In this document: positions 27,382 through 35,195 of the stretch, piece by piece
How the letters are laid out: each line of letters begins with the position of its first letter
Position numbering within the stretch: the first letter of the stretch is position 1
Assembly (NCBI GenBank): GCA_026129335.1
Contig: JAHCIH010000005.1
Location: forward strand, 1 to 64,000
DNA length: 64,000 bases
Direction: 5' to 3'
Source: Anaerolineales bacterium
Lineage (GTDB): Bacteria; Chloroflexota; Anaerolineae; Anaerolineales; UBA11579
The notes under the pieces: generated by a model
Database searches by the model: none
What the model was told of the DNA's origin: nothing
What the model saw: only the letters and a program-made list of their open reading frames with translations
Made by a program: the position numbers and the translations under genes

Positions 27382-28485
27382 ATGGCGGACAAGCCTTTTG
27401 GCAAACACCCCGACTTCATCGTCCGCGAAATGTCGCCCTTCAATGGCGGCCCGCCGCTGAACCTGCTGGTCGAGAACCAGCTGACCCCCACCGAGCTGTT
27501 CTTCTCGCGCAACCACGGCGACATCCCCGAGGTGGACGCGGCCAGCTACCGGCTGGAAGTCAGCGGCCTGGTAGAGCAGCCGTTGACCTTCAGCCTGGCA
27601 GAGCTGACCAGCCGCTTCCCCTCCGTGGATGCGGCCGCCACGTTGCAGTGCGCCGGCAACCGCCGCCAGGAACTGATCGACCGCAAGCCGATCCCCAATG
27701 AACTGCCCTGGGGCGCCGAGGCGATCAGCCACGCGGCGTGGCGCGGCCTGCGCCTGAGCGATGTGCTGGCCGCTGCCGGTTTGGCGCAAGGCGCCGCCCA
27801 CGTGGAATTTATCGGCCTCGATGAAACCGAGCGCCACGGCGAACGCTTCAATTTCGGCGGCTCCATTCCGCTCAAAGACGCGCTGAGCGGCGAGGTGCTC
27901 CTGGCCTATGAGATGAACGCCGCACCGCTGGAGCCCGTGCACGGCTTTCCGCTGCGCGTGGTGGCCCCGGGCATCATCGGGGCGCGCAGCGTCAAATGGC
28001 TCAAGGAAATCCGCGTGCAACCCGAGCCCTCACACAACTATTTTCAGCGCGTTGCTTATCGCCTGTTCCCCCCGGATGTGGACAGCCAGAACGTGGTCTG
28101 GGAGCAGGGCATGATGCTCAACGAGAACTCGCTGACCTCGGTGATTTGCACGCCGGCCGAAAGCGAGAACCCGCCCGCGGGAGCTGTTACCGTGCGCGGT
28201 TACGCCCTGGCGGGCGGTGAGCGCTCCATCGCCCGTGTAGAACTCTCGGCAGACGGCGGGCGCAGCTGGACGCAGTGCGAACTGCTCGGCGAGGACGCCC
28301 CCGGCATCTGGCGGCTCTGGCAGGCCCAACTGGATTTGGCACTCGGCGAGCACGAGTTGGTAGTGCGCGCCGTGGATAGCGCGGCCAACGCTCAGCCGCC
28401 GGACGTGGAGCAAATTTGGAACTTCAAAGGCTACATGAACAGCGCCTGGCACCGCCAAAAGATCGAAATCAAACAGAGTGATTAG
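27382..28485 (+). CDS. Molybdopterin-dependent sulfite oxidase family protein
   Basis: The 367-residue protein has the sulfite oxidase molybdopterin domain with the metal-ligand Cys90 in LQCAGNRR, the family segment FSRNHGDIP near residue 41, and a C-terminal Mo-co dimerisation domain with VELSADGGRSW. No signal peptide is visible, so it may be cytoplasmic. It starts 2 nt after the CstB-like gene and would oxidise the sulfite made by it to sulfate. The frame is open further upstream but that part overlaps the previous gene. Confidence 0.88.
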   Translation: MADKPFGKHPDFIVREMSPFNGGPPLNLLVENQLTPTELFFSRNHGDIPEVDAASYRLEVSGLVEQPLTFSLAELTSRFPSVDAAATLQCAGNRRQELIDRKPIPNELPWGAEAISHAAWRGLRLSDVLAAAGLAQGAAHVEFIGLDETERHGERFNFGGSIPLKDALSGEVLLAYEMNAAPLEPVHGFPLRVVAPGIIGARSVKWLKEIRVQPEPSHNYFQRVAYRLFPPDVDSQNVVWEQGMMLNENSLTSVICTPAESENPPAGAVTVRGYALAGGERSIARVELSADGGRSWTQCELLGEDAPGIWRLWQAQLDLALGEHELVVRAVDSAANAQPPDVEQIWNFKGYMNSAWHRQKIEIKQSD

Positions 28486-28529
28486 ATTACTTCTTCGGCC
28501 CTGGCTATGCTGGGCCTTATCGCAATGAC
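28484..28529. repeat. Dispersed repeat, GCAATGAC family, copy 2
   Basis: The 58-nt gap after the sulfite oxidase gene holds AGATTACTTCTTCGG, then a GGCCCTGGC/GCTGGGCC hairpin, then TTATCGCAATGAC. It matches the element at 14766-14881 and lies just before the ribosome-binding site AAGGAG of the next gene. Confidence 0.6.
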
Positions 28530-28543
28530 TAAGGAGATACGCC

Positions 28544-29026
28544 ATGGCGAACAAGCTTCAAAAAGTAGACCATGCCGCGCTCAAAGCCAACCAGCTGACC
28601 ATCATCACGCTCAGCATCCTGGCTTTCGTGCTCAACCAACCCTGGCTGGCGGCCTTCGTGGCAGCGGTGATGGGCATCGGCAGTCTGCTCAAAGTGCCTG
28701 GCTTCCTGCCCTTCTATCAGCAGGTGCTTAAACCCACGGGGTTGCTCAAGCCCGATGTGCTGGACGACAACCCGGAACCACACCGCTTCGCCCAGATCAT
28801 CGGCTTTGTCGTGCTGGGCGCAGGCGCATGGCTGTTGTTCGGCGGCGTAGCCAGCGCCGGTTGGGCCCTGGTCTGGCTGGTCATCGGCCTGGCCGCGTTG
28901 AACGCCTTCGGCGGCTTCTGTGTGGGCTGCGCGATGTATTACTGGCTGGTGCGTCTGAAGATACCCGGCTTCAGCAAGCAGCCGCCCGCCGGCGTGCTGC
29001 CCGGCATGAAGCCCAAGGCAAGCTGA
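28544..29026 (+). CDS. DUF4395 membrane protein
   Basis: The 160-residue protein has about four membrane helices and the DUF4395 features: the N-terminal DHAALKANQL segment, then LDDNPEPHRFAQ, and FCVGCAMYY near the end. The family is often found with thioredoxins and sulfur genes, as here, and the CxxC pair suggests a redox role; neither is proven. AAGGAG lies before the ATG. Confidence 0.85.
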   Translation: MANKLQKVDHAALKANQLTIITLSILAFVLNQPWLAAFVAAVMGIGSLLKVPGFLPFYQQVLKPTGLLKPDVLDDNPEPHRFAQIIGFVVLGAGAWLLFGGVASAGWALVWLVIGLAALNAFGGFCVGCAMYYWLVRLKIPGFSKQPPAGVLPGMKPKAS

Positions 29027-29028
29027 GC

Positions 29029-29433
29029 ATGGAAGATGTGCTGCTGCGCGCCGCCCTGGCTGCGGCCATCGCCGTCGCCGGTTGGGCAGCCGTGCACCTG
29101 CTTAGTAGGCGGGCGGCTCGTCGCGGCGAAGCCCGCCTGGCGGAGTTGCAACCATCGGGAACAGCGTCCAAAGTGCTGGTGTACTTCACCACGCCCAGCT
29201 GCGTCCCCTGTCACACCATCCAACGCCCGGCCATCGAACAGGCCAGACGGGCGCTGGGCGCTGCGCTGGAGGTGATCGAAATCAACGCCGAAGCGCAGCC
29301 CCAATTGGCCGGCCGTTGGGGTGTACTCAGTGTGCCGACTACTTACCTATTCAACCGCCGGGGGGAAATGAAGCGCGCCAACTACGGCGTGGTCCGCGCT
29401 GAAAAGCTCCTCGAACAGTTGCAGCAGTTGTAA
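29029..29433 (+). CDS. Membrane-anchored thioredoxin
   Basis: The 134-residue protein has one N-terminal membrane helix and a thioredoxin fold. The active site is CVPC at residues 61-64 and the cis-proline is in SVPTTYLF. It starts 2 nt after the DUF4395 stop. It may reduce persulfides or disulfides in the sulfur pathway, an inference from context. Confidence 0.85.
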   Translation: MEDVLLRAALAAAIAVAGWAAVHLLSRRAARRGEARLAELQPSGTASKVLVYFTTPSCVPCHTIQRPAIEQARRALGAALEVIEINAEAQPQLAGRWGVLSVPTTYLFNRRGEMKRANYGVVRAEKLLEQLQQL

Positions 29434-29440
29434 GGGCAGA

Positions 29441-29842
29441 TCAGACCACATCGGCCAGCGATGTAGTCTCCATCTTTTGGGACGTATAGTCGCGGATGTC
29501 TTTAAAGACTCGCAATAGGCCTTTTTCTTTTTCTACCGGCGTCGTTTCATAGAAATTCTCACTGACCGATTCGGTCGGAGCCAGCGCGCCGTCGAATACG
29601 CGGATCACATCGGCCAGAAAAATCTCCGCTGGTTGGCGGGCCAGGCTGTAGCCGCCGCGCTGGCCTTTGACGCTCTTGACTACATGGGCGCGCTTAAGCG
29701 AAAGCAGGATCTGTTCCAGGAAACGAGGGGGGATACCCTGGGCTCGGGCAATGGTCTCCACTGTGATGTGCGAGATATCGCTGTTGCGAGCCAAGTAGAC
29801 CAAGGCCAGCAAAGCATATTCACTGCGTGCGGTCAGTTTCAT
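29441..29842 (-). CDS. Rrf2-family transcriptional regulator
   Basis: The 133-residue protein has the Rrf2 winged helix (MKLTARSEYALLALVYLA, then IPPRFLEQILLSLKRAHVVKSVKGQRGGYSLAR). It has no cysteines in the usual iron-sulfur region, so it is not an IscR-type sensor; CymR-like thiol or metabolite sensing is possible. It converges on the sulfur operon. A control of that operon is likely from position but not shown by a shared operator. Confidence 0.88.
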   Translation of the reverse strand: MKLTARSEYALLALVYLARNSDISHITVETIARAQGIPPRFLEQILLSLKRAHVVKSVKGQRGGYSLARQPAEIFLADVIRVFDGALAPTESVSENFYETTPVEKEKGLLRVFKDIRDYTSQKMETTSLADVV

Positions 29843-29855
29843 AACTAAGTTGATT

Positions 29856-29869
29856 ACTCCGATAGGAGT
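29856..29869 (-). promoter_or_regulatory. Inverted repeat upstream of the Rrf2 gene, candidate operator
   Basis: ACTCC and GGAGT form a perfect 5-bp inverted repeat around a 4-nt spacer, 14-27 nt upstream of the regulator ATG. Rrf2 proteins bind short inverted repeats of this kind and often control their own gene. No second copy was seen before 25047. Confidence 0.45.
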
Positions 29870-29935
29870 TTAGCCAAAACAATTAGGAAGTCAAGGCCAT
29901 TGTCCGGAAAGGGGAGTTTCCGGGGAAGGCGTACG

Positions 29936-29968
29936 GAAAAAGAGAGCGGAGGGTTTCTCCGCTCTCTT
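29936..29968 (-). terminator. Terminator of the RNA helicase gene
   Basis: An 11-bp perfect stem (29941-29951 with 29957-29967) closes a 5-nt loop. Read on the minus strand it is followed by a run of T. It lies 12 nt after the helicase stop. Confidence 0.85.
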
Positions 29969-29979
29969 TGATTTCAAGG

Positions 29980-31209
29980 CTAACGATACGAAGCCAAGCG
30001 CTTGGCGTAGCCCTCGCCACGACGGTTGCGCTGCGAGCGCCGTGGGCTGCGCTGGTAATCGGCCGGGTGCGGCTGAACCTGCGGGGTTGCAGAATAGGCA
30101 AAGCCCGCCAGCCTACGACGCTCGATGGGCTTGCCCATCACGCGCTCCAGGCTACGCAAGGCAGACTCATCGTCTGAGGTGACCAGCGTGTAGGCATCGC
30201 CATTACGCTGCGCCCGGCCGGTGCGGCCGATGCGGTGGATGTAAGCATCCGTCGTGTCTGGCATATCGTAGTTAATCACATGCGAAATGCCCTCCACGTC
30301 CAGTCCGCGGGCGGCAATGTCTGTAGCCACCATCACCTGGAACTGGCCGTTGCGGAAACCCTTCAGCGCGGCTTGCCGCTGGCTTTGGCTGCGGTTGCCG
30401 TGCAGGCTGGTTACGCGATAGCCTGCCTGCTCCACCTGGCGGGCCACTTTTTGGGCGCGGTGCTTGGTGCGGGTGAAGACCAGTACGGTATTGTCACCGG
30501 CCTGACCCAGCAGCTCCAGCAGCATGCGGCTCTTGTCGGCATTGGCCACCGGGTAAAGCGCATGGCTCACCGTGTGGGCCGGGGCGCTGATGCCCACTGC
30601 CACCCGCTGTGGGTTACGCAGGGCCTGCTCCGCCAGAGCCTGCACTTCTTCCGGGAAAGTGGCGGAGAACAACAGCGTCTGGCGCTCTTTGGGCAGCAAG
30701 TTGAGGATGCGGCGCACATCGGGCAGGAAGCCCATGTCGAACATGCGGTCAGCCTCGTCGAGGACGAGGATTTCGACCTTGTCCAGCCGCGCCGCGCGCT
30801 GGCCGGCGAGGTCCAGCAGGCGGCCGGGGCAGGCCACCACGATTTCGGCCCCGGCGCGCAGCGCCTGGGCCTGCGGATGAGCGCCCACGCCGCCGTAAAC
30901 GGTGACAGAGCGCAGGCCGGTGCCTGCGCCCAGCAGTTTGACCGTCTCGCGAATCTGGTCAGCCAGTTCGCGGGTCGGGGTGACGATGAGCGCGCGAGTC
31001 TGGCGCCGCGGCCCTTGCAGCAGCTTGTGCAGCAAGGGCAGCACGAAGGCGGCGGTCTTGCCGGTGCCAGTTTGGGCGGTGCCAACGATGTCTTCGCCAG
31101 CCAGGGCCACGGGGATGGCCTGGGTCTGGATGGGCGTGGGCTGGCTGAAACCCGCGCGTTGGATGCCCGCCTGCAGGCGTGCATCAAGGTTGAATTCAGT
31201 GAACTTCAT
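29980..31209 (-). CDS. DEAD-box ATP-dependent RNA helicase
   Basis: The 409-residue protein has the complete motif set: Q motif near residue 20, AQTGTGKT, PTRELA, LDEADRMF, SAT and HRIGRTGR. It is a compact helicase with a short basic tail ending in RRSQRNRRGEG, like RhlE/CshA-type enzymes that remodel RNA in ribosome assembly and decay. AAGGAATAT precedes the ATG. The leader of about 106 nt is long, as often in cold-inducible helicase genes. Confidence 0.93.
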   Translation of the reverse strand: MKFTEFNLDARLQAGIQRAGFSQPTPIQTQAIPVALAGEDIVGTAQTGTGKTAAFVLPLLHKLLQGPRRQTRALIVTPTRELADQIRETVKLLGAGTGLRSVTVYGGVGAHPQAQALRAGAEIVVACPGRLLDLAGQRAARLDKVEILVLDEADRMFDMGFLPDVRRILNLLPKERQTLLFSATFPEEVQALAEQALRNPQRVAVGISAPAHTVSHALYPVANADKSRMLLELLGQAGDNTVLVFTRTKHRAQKVARQVEQAGYRVTSLHGNRSQSQRQAALKGFRNGQFQVMVATDIAARGLDVEGISHVINYDMPDTTDAYIHRIGRTGRAQRNGDAYTLVTSDDESALRSLERVMGKPIERRRLAGFAYSATPQVQPHPADYQRSPRRSQRNRRGEGYAKRLASYR

Positions 31210-31321
31210 ATATTCCTTATGTGGTTATTCAGAAGTCAAGCGGGTGTTGGGGAATGAACAGCAAAAAGTTCAGACAATAACAGCGGCGACTGCCGAATAA
31301 TATAGTGGTTAAGACCCGGCA

Positions 31322-31350
31322 AGCATACAGGGTATGACCGGCAAAGTCAA
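31322..31350 (-). promoter_or_regulatory. sigma70 promoter of the RNA helicase gene
   Basis: On the minus strand TTGACT (31345-31350) and TATGCT (31322-31327) are exactly 17 nt apart. Transcription would begin near 31315 and give a leader of roughly 106 nt. Confidence 0.72.
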
Positions 31351-31386
31351 GCGCAACGGCTTAACAGTCCATCAGAATCCCCAAAC

Positions 31387-32139
31387 CTACTCCACTCCCC
31401 ACACCTTCAGATCCGAGAAGCTCACCGAGACATCGCCATCCCCGGCGGTGTGCACGAATACGCCCAAGGTACCCTCAAACAGCTGAGTATCGGTGATGCT
31501 GAAGAAGTACATGTCGTTGACGAAGAAGTGCATCTGGCTACCGCGCGCCCACACGCCCAGCCGAGCGCTGCTGGGCGCCAGGCTGGGAATGATGCGGTTG
31601 CTCACCCAGCCGGCCTGGCGGCTGAGGCTGCCGTTTAAGTAGCGGTCCACCTTGGCGCGGCCGTCGCAGCTAAGTGCGAAGCGGTAGTGGTCGCCGCTTT
31701 GGGCGCGCAGCAGCAGGCCGTATTCGTCCTCGCCGCGGCACAGACTGGGCGCGGCGGTGATCTCTGCATAGAAATTGCCGAAGACCGGCGAGGTACGCGT
31801 GCTGAACAGGTAATTGCGCCGGATCTTCAGCGTGAGGTGCACTGTGTGGTTGGATACCACGGCCACAGCGTCGCCCCCATTGCCCGCGGTCCAAGGTGCG
31901 GAATCACTGAAGTCTTCTTCCAGAAGCAGTTCGCCAATGCCGGGACGCATGTCGAGCGTCGGCTCCAGGCGGGGCGTCGGGAACGGGCTGGGCTCGGGCG
32001 TGGGCGGGAACCACACCGGTGTCGGCGTGGGGCTTGGCGCTGGTGTGGGCACCTCGGTGGGCTCCGGCGGGGCGAAGGTCACCCGGCAGGCGGTGAGCAG
32101 CAGGGCCAGCAGGCAGAGCGCGAACAGGCGGGGTTTCAC
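31387..32139 (-). CDS. Lipoprotein with a LamG-like domain
   Basis: From GTG 32139 the 250-residue protein starts with a lipoprotein signal ending in the lipobox LLTAC. A proline/threonine-rich linker of about 40 residues follows, then a beta-rich domain of about 170 residues resembling concanavalin/LamG folds (EEDFSD at its start, LGVWARGSQMHFFVND and ITDTQLFEGTLGVF). It is exported and lipid-anchored and may bind a carbohydrate; the ligand is unknown. GTG is preferred over TTG 32148 because TATAAT ends 8 nt before it. Confidence 0.72.
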   Translation of the reverse strand: MKPRLFALCLLALLLTACRVTFAPPEPTEVPTPAPSPTPTPVWFPPTPEPSPFPTPRLEPTLDMRPGIGELLLEEDFSDSAPWTAGNGGDAVAVVSNHTVHLTLKIRRNYLFSTRTSPVFGNFYAEITAAPSLCRGEDEYGLLLRAQSGDHYRFALSCDGRAKVDRYLNGSLSRQAGWVSNRIIPSLAPSSARLGVWARGSQMHFFVNDMYFFSITDTQLFEGTLGVFVHTAGDGDVSVSFSDLKVWGVE

Positions 32140-32147
32140 AAGCCGCA

Positions 32148-32153
32148 ATTATA
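32148..32153 (-). promoter_or_regulatory. -10 box of the lipoprotein gene, probable leaderless start
   Basis: TATAAT on the minus strand ends 8 nt before GTG 32139, following the spacing rule seen at other genes of this window. It overlaps the alternative TTG start, which argues against that start. Confidence 0.6.
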
Positions 32154-32248
32154 GCGATCCGGCTGCACGGCGCTATGCAGACTCATCCCGCGCCCATGTA
32201 GCCTTCCGCCTGCCCTGCGAGTAGAATAGCGCTCCGAGGAAAACAACG

Positions 32249-32590
32249 ATGAGAATTCTGGCGCGCTCCAAGATACACAAAGCGATCGTCACCGATGCGG
32301 ACGTGAACTACATCGGCAGCATTACGATTGACGAAGACCTGATCGAAAAGGCCGGACTGTGGCCCGGCGAGAAGGTGCTGGTAGTTAGCAACACCACCGG
32401 GGAGCGCCTGGAAACTTATGTCATCGTGGGCGAGCGCGGCAGCGGGATGATCGCCATGAACGGGGCCGCGGCGCACATCATCAAGACCGGCGAAGAGATC
32501 ATTGTGATCGCTTTCGAGATCACAGACAAACCCGTGGAGACGAAGTTCATCCTAGTCGATAAGGACAATAGGTTCGTGGAGTATCTGTAG
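32249..32590 (+). CDS. panD: Aspartate 1-decarboxylase
   Basis: PanD makes beta-alanine for pantothenate and CoA synthesis and matures by self-cleavage between Gly and Ser. The 113-residue proenzyme has the cleavage site at Gly23-Ser24 in YIGSITID, and NGAAAHI and GEEIIVIAF further on. TAGAAT at 32222-32227 and GAGGA at 32236-32240 give a normal promoter -10 and ribosome-binding site. No other pantothenate gene is adjacent. Confidence 0.94.
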   Translation: MRILARSKIHKAIVTDADVNYIGSITIDEDLIEKAGLWPGEKVLVVSNTTGERLETYVIVGERGSGMIAMNGAAAHIIKTGEEIIVIAFEITDKPVETKFILVDKDNRFVEYL

Positions 32591-32599
32591 TCCAGTATT

Positions 32600-33226
32600 T
32601 TACTCTGCAAAACAGCATAAATGATGTTTTGCTTTAGCCATCTTTGATTCACTCCGCCATATAGCCAATGGTAGGCTTAAGATAATCACAATTGCTGTTA
32701 TCTGCAGGTACGCAAGGTTCGGTACTTGGAATAAGACGTAAGGCAGTGCCCCGCTTGCAGAACACAGCATCGCAATTAAAGTGTCATTGCCCTTATCATA
32801 AGCCCAGGGATAGCTTGAAAATTGATCCCGGGCAAACAAGCCTGTTGCCCCATTCCTAAAAACTTCTTTAAATTCAGGTTGTCTTTCCATTACCAGAGAA
32901 CGTAACCTTTTAAAAATAAAGTAATTGTGCCAAAAATGAGCTGTCCATCTTTCGGATCTCGAAATCGAAAATAGCCCTGAAATAAATATAAAAAGACCGA
33001 TAAACCATGCAACATAAGCCTTCATGAGAAACTCTATGTTGCTATTGGTGGCCATGGTTATTAATCCAGCCACAGAAGCCGTATACAAAGTTATATAGAA
33101 GTTCACATACATTGCCCGCATTCTCTGGCAATGCCTCGCTTGTTCCATGGCTTCCTGCGCCCACTTAAACAAATCCTCTCTCAGTGGTTGTTCAAGTACA
33201 TTACCCGTTTTTATTGGAGTACCCAT
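32600..33226 (-). CDS. AT-rich membrane protein of unknown function
   Basis: The 208-residue protein has about four membrane helices arranged as two pairs, with a basic/aromatic middle segment (SRSERWTAHFWHNYFIFKRLR). TAGGAGC is 5 nt before ATG 33226. The frame is open further upstream but that part overlaps the SDR gene. The DNA is AT-rich (22 G/C of 60 in 32941-33000) against about two thirds GC around it, which suggests recent transfer. The two-helix-pair layout recalls SLATT-type effector proteins, but no family was recognised. Confidence 0.6.
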   Translation of the reverse strand: MGTPIKTGNVLEQPLREDLFKWAQEAMEQARHCQRMRAMYVNFYITLYTASVAGLITMATNSNIEFLMKAYVAWFIGLFIFISGLFSISRSERWTAHFWHNYFIFKRLRSLVMERQPEFKEVFRNGATGLFARDQFSSYPWAYDKGNDTLIAMLCSASGALPYVLFQVPNLAYLQITAIVIILSLPLAIWRSESKMAKAKHHLCCFAE

Positions 33227-33233
33227 AAAGCTC

Positions 33234-34244
33234 CTACTGCTTCTGGTACCGCTCCCGAATGTGTGGAACCAAATACTCGTCGAAGCTGCGCGCCAAATCG
33301 TATTCCGGCGCCCAGCCCCAGTCGGTGCGGGCGGCGCTATCGTCCACATCCACCGGCCAGGTATCCACAATGCCCTGGCGCCGCGGGTTGGGTGCGTAGC
33401 TGATTTCCGCGCCGGGGAACGCGGCCAGCACCTGCCCGCGGAATGCCTCCGCAGACAGGCTGAAACTGCCCACATTGTAGGCCCGCCGGCTGAGCGCGGC
33501 GGCCGGCGCGGCAGCCAACCCCAGCAGGGCGCGCACCGCATCGGGCATGGCCATAAAGGGGATGGTGGTATCCGGGCGCACAAAGCAGGCATAGGCCTGC
33601 CCCTGGGCAGCGGCGTGCAACATCTCCGGCCCGTAGTCGCTGGTGCCGCCGGTGGGCGCGGTATGGGCGCTGATCAGCCCCGGGAAGCGCAGTGAGCGAA
33701 AGTCGGGCCGGACGGGCGCCTCAGGCTGCAATTGCTCGTAGTGCGCGGAGTAGTACGCGCCCAACTTCTCCACCGCCAGCTTGTTGCAGCCGTACATCGT
33801 GGTGGGGTCGTTGAAATCGGCTTCATGCACCCGAGGGTGGGCGGCCTTGGTCTCCAGGTCAGGCAGGCCGTAGACAGCGATCGAACTGGGGAAAATGAAC
33901 TGCACTGGGCCGCCGCGCGCGGCCGACTGGCGGGCGGCCAGCTCAAGCAGCAGCAGGCTGGCGTCCACGTTCACCTCGTGGGCCAGCGCCGGCTTGCGCT
34001 CGGCGCTGGTGGAGAGCAGCGCGGCCAGGTGGAAGATCTGCTCGAACTCGTAGTCCGCCTCCAGGCGGGCCAGCAGCGCGCCATCGGCCACGCTGCCCTG
34101 CACGTGCGTCCCCGGCGTCTCCGCCGGCATCTCTTGCAAATCCAGGGTCACCAACGGGCCTTTGCCCGCCGCGGCCAACTGCGCCAACAGGGCCTGACCA
34201 ATTTCTCCGGCGGCGCCTGTGATCAGAATGGCGTCTTTTTGCAT
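33234..34244 (-). CDS. SDR-type L-threonine 3-dehydrogenase (UDP-galactose epimerase-like)
   Basis: The 336-residue protein has an N-terminal Rossmann motif ITGAAGEIGQ, the catalytic YGCNK and the segments IFPSSIAVYG, SLRFPGLIS and GGTSDYGPEM. These are characteristic of the short-chain threonine dehydrogenases, which oxidise L-threonine with NAD. A general NAD-dependent epimerase cannot be excluded. AGGAG is 5 nt before ATG 34244. It is divergent from lexA. Confidence 0.8.
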   Translation of the reverse strand: MQKDAILITGAAGEIGQALLAQLAAAGKGPLVTLDLQEMPAETPGTHVQGSVADGALLARLEADYEFEQIFHLAALLSTSAERKPALAHEVNVDASLLLLELAARQSAARGGPVQFIFPSSIAVYGLPDLETKAAHPRVHEADFNDPTTMYGCNKLAVEKLGAYYSAHYEQLQPEAPVRPDFRSLRFPGLISAHTAPTGGTSDYGPEMLHAAAQGQAYACFVRPDTTIPFMAMPDAVRALLGLAAAPAAALSRRAYNVGSFSLSAEAFRGQVLAAFPGAEISYAPNPRRQGIVDTWPVDVDDSAARTDWGWAPEYDLARSFDEYLVPHIRERYQKQ

Positions 34245-34329
34245 TTCGCTCCTGAAGGTAGGGACTGCGCCCAACGGCGCGGGGGTATTATTGCACAGCT
34301 TGCCGGAATGGAGTAGGCGCTGAATCGAC

Positions 34330-34358
34330 TTGACGTAGAACGGACGTTCGTGTATAGT
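34330..34358 (+). promoter_or_regulatory. lexA: sigma70 promoter of lexA
   Basis: TTGACG (34330-34335) and TATAGT (34353-34358) are 17 nt apart, which places the RNA start near 34365 and leaves a leader of about 36 nt before ATG 34401. Confidence 0.85.
34338..34349 (+). promoter_or_regulatory. LexA box (SOS operator) inside the lexA promoter
   Basis: GAACGGACGTTC is a perfect GAAC-N4-GTTC site, and with AGAAC...GTTCG it fits the Bacillus-type SOS box GAACRNRYGTTC. It lies between the -35 and -10 boxes of lexA, where bound LexA would block RNA polymerase. This points to autoregulation. Confidence 0.85.
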
Positions 34359-34400
34359 TTTAGCACAAATGAACGAATTAAGGCAGCGAGGAGAGCTGAC

Positions 34401-35117
34401 ATGATGATGGCCAAACGGCGCAAGGGGTTGAGCGAACGGCACAAAAAGATATTGGAGGTGCTGGAGAAATACCAGACCGAAACCGGCTACCCACCCTCCA
34501 TCCGCGAGATCGGCAAACAGACCGGCATCTCCTCGACCTCGGTGGTCAATTACTATTTAAACCAGCTGGAAGAAGAAGGTTACATTGAGCGCGATCGTAA
34601 GATCTCGCGCGGTGTGCGCCTGGTCAAGGGCCTCAGCGGACAATTGGAAGAGGCGGCCGAAAAGGTGCGCAGTGCCATCGAGGATCTGATCCGTGTGCCG
34701 GTGATCGGCCGCATTGTAGCCGGCGAACCCATGCCGGTGCCTAGCTCTGACTTCGCCTACTACGACCCTGAGAGCGGCGTGGAGATCGCCCGCAGCCTGC
34801 TCGGCCCCGGCGACAAAGAAGAAGACCTCTTCGCCCTGGAAGTGCAGGGCGACTCGATGATCGACGCCATGGTCAACGACGGCGATATTGTGGTGATGAA
34901 GCGCTCGCAGGATGCGCGCAACGGCGAAATGGTCGCCGTGTGGCTGAGCGACCGCGACGAAACCACGCTGAAGTATTTCTACAAAGAGAACGGCGGCATC
35001 CGCCTGCAGCCGGCCAACCCCACCATGCAGCCCATCTTCGTGGACAACCCCGGCGCGGTACAGGTGCAGGGCAAGGTGGTCATGGTCATCCGCCAGATGG
35101 ACGCCAGCCCAAACTAA
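34401..35117 (+). CDS. lexA: LexA repressor
   Basis: LexA represses SOS genes and cuts itself when RecA is active. The 238-residue protein has a winged helix (LSERHKKILEVLEKYQTETGYPPSIREIGKQTGISSTSVV). The Ala-Gly cleavage bond is in IVAGEPMPV, the catalytic serine in QGDSMIDAM and the lysine in ETTLKYFYK. GAGGAGAG (34388-34395) lies 5 nt before ATG 34401; the frame is open to 34350 but that part is the promoter. Confidence 0.96.
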   Translation: MMMAKRRKGLSERHKKILEVLEKYQTETGYPPSIREIGKQTGISSTSVVNYYLNQLEEEGYIERDRKISRGVRLVKGLSGQLEEAAEKVRSAIEDLIRVPVIGRIVAGEPMPVPSSDFAYYDPESGVEIARSLLGPGDKEEDLFALEVQGDSMIDAMVNDGDIVVMKRSQDARNGEMVAVWLSDRDETTLKYFYKENGGIRLQPANPTMQPIFVDNPGAVQVQGKVVMVIRQMDASPN

Positions 35118-35139
35118 GTTTCTCCTCCGTTGCAGCAGG

Positions 35140-35167
35140 AAAAGCCCGCAAAATTGCGGGCTTTTCT
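35140..35167 (+). terminator. Terminator of lexA
   Basis: AAAAGCCCGCAA (35140-35151) pairs with TTGCGGGCTTTT (35154-35165) around a tiny loop. It is 22 nt after the lexA stop, and likely works on both strands. Confidence 0.88.
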
Positions 35168-35182
35168 ATTGCGAACTGCCAT

Positions 35183-35188
35183 TACAAT
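35183..35188 (+). promoter_or_regulatory. -10 box of the ATP-grasp gene, probable leaderless start
   Basis: TACAAT ends 7 nt before the ATG at 35196. It lies just after the lexA terminator, so the ATP-grasp gene should have its own transcript. Confidence 0.62.
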
Positions 35189-35195
35189 CTGCGCC

